From assembly GCF_001411555.2 (NCBI RefSeq), contig NC_049916.1, forward strand, positions 620,001 to 684,000: a stretch of DNA of 64,000 bases, given 5' to 3'. The notes under the pieces are model-generated. The model ran no database searches and was not told where the DNA came from. It saw only the letters and a program-made list of their open reading frames with translations. Both the position numbers and the translations under genes were made by a program. Positions within the stretch are counted from its first letter, which is position 1; the number at the start of each line of letters is the position of its first letter. The DNA comes from Juglans regia (taxonomy: Eukaryota > Streptophyta > Magnoliopsida > Fagales > Juglandaceae). Shown here one piece after another: positions 58,756-64,000 of this stretch.

Positions 58756-61700
58756 TGTAACACCCAAGTCCAACACGAAACTCGTGTTTAAATTTTTTTT
58801 TTATATGAATGGAAAGCCCACCTAAATTTTAACGAGTAATTTTTGAGAATAGGTTACGGGCCTCAAATTTTGTATTGATGGATTATAGACTTTTTATTGG
58901 ACTTGATTATTTTAGATTATTTTTCTTCGGTTAAAAATTTTTTTATGGAGCAAGTGAGATTTATTTTTGAGTTTTTGGCCCGACAAGTTATGGAACAAGT
59001 TAGGCTAGTTTGGATGTAAATCAAGGCCCAAATATTTTTTTTTAACGAGCCCTAAAGCCAAACCCCATGCACACCCCTTCCTTTTTTCTTAGGGTTTCAA
59101 CAACCTATTTAGGCATATCTCATGCACGTATAACCTCCCACAACTACGGTTGCTCTTCACGCCCGTTTCTCCACGCTCTTGCACTATTGCACGTCTCTCC
59201 CTTTTATTTCTCTAGGGTTTTTATCAGTTATTGTTTCTATATATATTCACCTTCAACACGTCCTGCACACTTTCTCTTCCTCCATGGCAGAACAACCATC
59301 CACCTTTGCCCTCCTACAACACGAAACACGTGCACTGCTATAGAGATAGCAACTGCAGCGTTGCATGCCCCTCCCACCGTCCAACTGCATTGCACGTCCC
59401 CACACCTGCTTGAAGACCAGCAGCTGCATCTCCTAGTGTTAATCACAGGACCACTGTGGAATAGCTGCACAACACCCTAACCACTGCCACAATCGAGCCC
59501 AACCCGAAACACACGAACCACATCCCGTACGATGGAAACCACCGTGTGATAGCACTACCTAGCCCACACTCAGACTCTATATCATAGCATAACCACCACC
59601 ACCACGTCGTAGTCTCCTCCCTCTCAGCCACCGTGCAAGGTCAAGAGCCTTCACAATACTGCCCTACATCACCGTCGCCCGGCCATTGAAAGAAATACCA
59701 TCTACTAAATACTCTGTTTTTTACTCCCGAAACAGAGGAAGTAGTCTTCCCCACCGTGTGCCACCAATCTACCACCCACGCTGCCAACCTCCTCCACGTC
59801 ATCGCCACTGCATAGAGAGCATCGTCGGGCGCTGCACTCCATCCAAGTTCGTCGCTCTCCTCTCAGTAAGCTACCTCCGAACTCACCCTCTCTCTCTCTC
59901 TCTTGCTCATCTCTCCCTCTTTCTTAATCTCAGTGCTCTGCTGCTTTGTGGACCACCTTCGACCTCCGCCCAGCACTATCGTTTTGTCTCTCCTTCCTTC
60001 TCGGTGAGCCTCTACCCACATACGTACTTCACGTAAAATTTAGCTTGTTTTACAAATAACCCATATCTTGTAAATACATAAATGCCATCAAGGCTTTGTT
60101 TATGGTTTATAGTTTATACGTAGCACAACTCATATTCTTTTAAGTGTTTTTACAATTTTGCCTTTCCAATTATAAAACTATCAAAAGTTTTAATTACATT
60201 TTTATCCTTAGTATAAATTTATGGCAAAGTTATATTTTTATGGACTTTGTTTTAAGTCTCAAAAATTTATATTTTATGCAAATGGTATTTTATTTAAATT
60301 AAATTGTGTTTAATTGGATTATATTCTAAAGATACCAATTTCTATATTGAACTATATTAAAATAAATGTTTTTGTTAAATGATATTCATTTTTGTTGGAT
60401 CTAATTAATTATTATATTAATATATAAGTCGGAAGTATTATTTGATATCGAGGAAATTTAGAAATGTGACGATATTTTAGGATTACGTGAATTTAGATTT
60501 TTGAGGAATTAATATAGGTTATTTTAGCATCTTAGGCTTAAATATTGAAATACGTATTCGATTGTAAATTTATGAAAATTACATGATTGTGTTATAGGTA
60601 ACGATTAATATTTGTTCGACATTTTTTAAGAAATTTTGAAAAAGTTAGGAAGTTCAGGTAAGCGGGGTTCCTATACTAGACTTTGCATAAAATAAAAATG
60701 AACTGATGTTGATTTATGAAAATGTGCATCATATGTTTTGAAAAGAAATGTGAAAATAACATCAGTTATTTATTCTTCATTACTCATTGAACTCTGATGA
60801 AAGAGAAAATATTTTTGTCATGACTGGTGTAGATATGAACTTATTTTTGACATTCTATTTCTAACCTAAGCAAAAAGAGCGAATCTGAGAATTTGTGCAT
60901 GATTATATAAATATGCTTTGGATCTGCAATGATTATGATTATGAAGATGATATGATTTTGTTCAGTACTGTGTTTGGATAAGACGTGATTTCTGAAAACC
61001 TTTGGCATGACTCTTTAATTCTGAATTTGATTATGTTTTCGTTTTGTTCAGTTACAGCTTTATCACGGGTGATAATAGTGGCATACGGTCCAACCACGAA
61101 TTACAATAGTGGATACGGCCTAACTATGGGTAATAATAGTGGATACGGCCCAACCACGAGTTATTATAGTGGATACGGCCCTGTCACGGGTTATAGTAGT
61201 GGTCTCTATTTTGAATGCACATCTTGGTGATAGAGTGATTTATGTTCTACTTGGCTATCCGCAGATACACAACCCTATCATGGGGGTTATACATGGTCTC
61301 TGTTTTGATACGATGTTCTAATGATGATGATGATCATTTATGCTATGCCAAATGATATTTTTGAATGAAATTATTTCTAAATTTTCGCTTTGATATTTTG
61401 ATAACATATTATGCTTCCGCACCTTGAAAATGAAAATGTTTTGTTTTGCATTTTGATATATGTAAATGCTCATGTTGATACACTAGTATATATTCTCTGC
61501 TTACTGAGTTGTTGATAACTCACCTCTTATCTTCACAATATTTTTCAAATAATTTTGATGCATCAGTTGGAAGTCAAGAGTAATGTTTGATGATCATAGA
61601 GGAATAAGTGCTAGATGGTACAAGTTTATTGGAGAGTCTTATTTAATAGGTTTATGATTTTATGTTATTTGATATTTGGAATCCTAGATATTTGTAAATA

Positions 61701-61882
61701 TTTATGGAGTTTTTTTAAGTTATCTCGTTGAGGTATTTTTTGATGGTAGAGGAATATATATTTTGGTTTGAATAAATAGATTTGTACTTTTTGAGAATAT
61801 TAGAGTATTTTAAATATATTATGAAAGTTAGATTTAGGTTACAAGAACTAACTTTTCAGACCTCCGAGAACAGAGTGTTACA
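58756..61882 (+). mobile_element. solo-LTR-like element, 3.1 kb, with perfect 5-bp target duplication
   Basis: Begins TGTAACACCCAAG and ends CAGAGTGTTACA, so it has TG...CA termini within an imperfect 10-bp inverted repeat. It is flanked by AATAG at 58751-58755 and 61883-61887. It shares sequence with the insertion at 26718-29084 in opposite orientation, including the TGCTTACTGAGTTGTTGATA region at 61499-61518. No gag/pol motifs were seen inside. TG/CA ends, the 5-bp duplication and lack of genes fit a solo LTR; a non-autonomous LARD-like unit is the alternative. Plus-strand frames in its 59.0-60.0 kb part are pyrimidine-rich and not convincing genes. Confidence 0.75.
61067..61206 (+). repeat. 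30-bp tandem array inside the LTR-like element
   Basis: Units start at 61067 (31 bp), 61098, 61128, 61158 and 61188 (partial). The unit contains AATAGTGGATACGGCC and CCAACCAC-type words. Because the unit is 30 bp, one frame gives a repeating ten-residue pattern (SGYGP-T-Y), but the open frame is short. The other copy of the element has essentially one unit (near 27300). Confidence 0.85.
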
Positions 61883-62124
61883 AATAGTGAGATTTGTTTA
61901 GAGATTAATTAAAAGAGCATTCATTGGCCTTGGCTGAAAGAGAGATTAGTCTTAAATTTTAGGCTATAGCAAATTAATTTTGATGAGGCTAGACGATCAA
62001 ATATCTAAGCCCACTCAAAATTACCGAGAAGTACTTCTAAACACAAAGTTTATCAACTGCATATATAATGGGTCTCTCTATATGTCTCATTTTTGTTAGT
62101 TTAGCTCTACAACTTTCTGAATCT

Positions 62125-62315
62125 CCTCTAGGTTTGGGTACTAAGAATATATATATATTTTCATAATATTTTATTATTATTTATTATTTTATTATTATTA
62201 TTATTTTTTTTTATCACTATTCATTAATTTTTACTACAATTTAATATTCTATTATTATTTTTCTATTACTATTCATAACTCTTCTCAATACTTATCACTA
62301 CCCAAACTAACATTC
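62125..62315. mobile_element. MITE, about 190 bp
   Basis: GTTTGGGTACTAAGAATA on the left faces GTTTGGGTAGTGATAAGT on the complement of the right end, with an AT-rich TTATTATT body and TTACTATTCATAACT near the right end. Related to the other MITEs in the window. Confidence 0.6.
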
Positions 62316-63008
62316 ATGGACTGTTTTTTAAAATCTCGTGTAGTCCATAAGTTCACCATAAATTGAATAATAAATACATATAAATTCATATTAACATCCA
62401 AATACATTTAAACTGATCTTAGGTGGAACCTACAAAACTAATTTTATCATTTCAATTCATTATTATTCATAAAGAACTTAACTTAACTTAACATCTAAAT
62501 GCAATCTATATACGGGAGAATGTACCTCAATGTGTTGAGACAGGCTTGTATCCTGGATTTTTTGAATTAAGATGAGTTTAGTAATTTGAGAGTCGAGTGT
62601 TTGGATATTAAATTTAATTTAAAACTAGATTAAACTGAATTGAACTCAGATGAATTTAACAACCAACTGGTCACCATAAATTGAATAATAAATCCGCTAT
62701 TCCATTACATGTTCGAATTGATTTCTAACCACAAAAAAACCAAGTTCTAATTTTCTTCCCGTCTGAAAGACTTCCTTTTATGACTCAAAGTTTAGAGTTT
62801 TAATAAAATAAGTCGGTACAAATACAGTAAGTAGCTCATCATAATCTGAACCATTTCTGACGAGAAATCACCAACAAAGAGTCCCCTTCCTCATGCTAAT
62901 TCAATACCGAAGATTTAGAAACCTGTGCATCAGTTCTGTACAGTATCTTCATTAAGACATTCATGTCAAAAAATACAAAATGAAAGGATCGCCATTTCAC
63001 TGAGAAGG
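62316..63008. other. gene-free interval / 3' flank of the minus-strand gene
   Basis: No coding signal. The right part is probably the 3' untranslated region of the gene ending at 63009. Confidence 0.45.
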
Positions 63009-63814
63009 CTACTGTTGGAGTCTGCTCATGTGTCTGGGATAGGCCCATAACCTGGAAATTGGCCCTTCATCTGAATCACTATCACTATCTGAAGAAGATA
63101 TGAATTTTAAAGAATCATCCAAAATATACTCTGCAACCTGGAAAAAAAGAGAGTACACATTGATCAAGTTCAATTTTTCGAGAATGCCAGTCAATGCTGG
63201 AGAGAATCCACGTAGCGACAGTAAAATACGTCATGTATATTACAATGGAAAAAAATGGAATGGAAGTTCATCCATTGACAGTGAGATGTGGAGGTAGTAA
63301 GTATAGCCCACGACTAATAGAGTGAGGGGAAGGAAAAGGCGATGTAATTTTGGATAGGGGGATTTTAGCAGTTGGGTTTCAGTCCACTCTTAACAGAAAG
63401 ATTTCTCATAATGGATGTCATGCCATTACTTGATTGAACTTGGATAGGGAATGCCTGGTAACTCTTTTAGTCAACAACTACAATCATACAATCGTAAACT
63501 GAACACTTTGAGAGTCTCCAAAGTGGCTTCTAGAATTGTGATATATAAAAATCTGGACAGATGATTTCTTTTGATTTCTAACATCAACCAGAGATAAAGT
63601 CACCAAATCGTATAAAAGATCCACAAGGGAAAACTTGACAAAAAAAAGAAGCTCCACACAGAAAGTACCTGGCGAGGTGATGTAGGCTTTATTTGCTGAT
63701 TTTTGGAATTTAGTCCGTGATTTCCATCAGAGCATTTCATGTTATTGATCCAAGCTATAGTGTCACAATGTCCACAGTATCCCCGATTAGATGTTAGATT
63801 CTTCGATGCATTTC
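63009..63814 (-). CDS. unidentified gene, last two exons (5' part outside window)
   Basis: Penultimate exon 63814-63669 and last exon 63137-63009 have good AG and GT borders and join in frame to a TAG stop. The encoded tail reads NLTSNRGYCGHCDTIAWINN, then MKCSDGNHG, a polar linker ending SPRQ, VAEYILDDSLKF, an acidic SSDSDSDSDEG run and ISRLWAYPRHMSRLQQ. A C-x2-C with a later Cys could be part of a zinc-binding motif. I do not recognise the family. Sequence at 64000-63989 followed by GTACTG looks like an exon end, but its frame does not fit the next exon, so the upstream structure is unresolved. Confidence 0.5.
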
Positions 63815-64000
63815 CTGTAACCCAAGCATGGTATTAAAAAAGGAGAAGAAACTATTTGCATTAAAGATAATGCAAATAATCATAGCCAGGGAAGTAGGAT
63901 AATGATTCCTTTATAAGTCGGGACTGCATAATGATTGAAAATAAAAATATTGAAATACAAGCTGGACAGCTTCTTAGTATTGCAGTACCTGAACGTTATC

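Noticed and set aside
59067..60036. Pro/His/Thr-rich frames within the 3.1-kb LTR-like element
   Set aside because: Pyrimidine-rich DNA gives such frames; the other copy of the element does not keep them open in comparable form.
1..64000. Search for CRISPR arrays, rRNA and bacterial-type operons
   Set aside because: None present; tandem arrays found have no spacer-repeat pattern and the genome is plant nuclear.

Overview
This is a repeat-rich plant nuclear window. Evidence: intron-containing genes with GT/AG junctions, plant-specific families (UDP-glycosyltransferase, LEA-2/NHL, MAKR, LRR receptor-like protein), CACTA and Ty1/copia elements, and AT-rich intergenic DNA. A recurrent MITE family with repeated CTACTATTCAC / GATGAGATGAG phrases suggests Fagales, perhaps Juglandaceae. 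That is recall, not a search result.

Layout. 1-8.6 kb: decayed CACTA (En/Spm) remnants, namely a TNP2-type transposase pseudogene and a second-ORF (Transposase_24-like) pseudogene. 11.6-17.2 kb: two intact minus-strand group E (UGT88-like) glycosyltransferases in tandem, separated by a 5'-truncated LINE fragment with an 18-bp target-site duplication. 19.8-20.3 kb: an intact single-exon LEA-2/NDR1-HIN1-like membrane protein. 20.8-31.6 kb: MITEs, a perfect hairpin, a putative retroposed insert, and a decayed Ty1/copia element (minus strand) split by a 2.4-kb solo-LTR-like insertion that carries a MITE. 31.7-52.3 kb: a large CACTA-type element with short terminal repeats beginning CACT, GGGACGAA subterminal repeats and clusters of the palindrome CGTTCGAACG. 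It holds three genes: a minus-strand Transposase_32-like ORF, a TNP2-like transposase, and an intact six-exon Transposase_24-like gene. 54.4-55.8 kb: an intact three-exon MAKR-family gene on the minus strand. 58.8-61.9 kb: a second, 3.1-kb solo-LTR-like element with a perfect 5-bp target duplication. 63.0-63.8 kb: the 3' exons of an unidentified minus-strand gene that continues past the window.

The key caution concerns 34.9-50.4 kb. Two 100-N gaps bracket a 3.4-kb contig carrying the 5' part of an LRR receptor-like gene and no element sequence. The CACTA sequence left of the first gap (34873-40856) is repeated almost exactly right of the second (44432-50403). The left copy is joined only to the left element end and the right copy only to the right end. 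The simplest reading is one ~11.1-kb element present as two overlapping or allelic contigs, with an unrelated contig scaffolded between them.

Host genes that look functional: two UGTs (small-molecule glucosylation), the LEA-2/NHL protein, the MAKR regulator and the partial gene at the right edge. The NHL and MAKR genes may form an ancestral neighbour pair (Arabidopsis At1g64065 and At1g64080, from memory) pushed apart by transposons. Most of the rest is transposon-derived or AT-rich DNA without visible genes.
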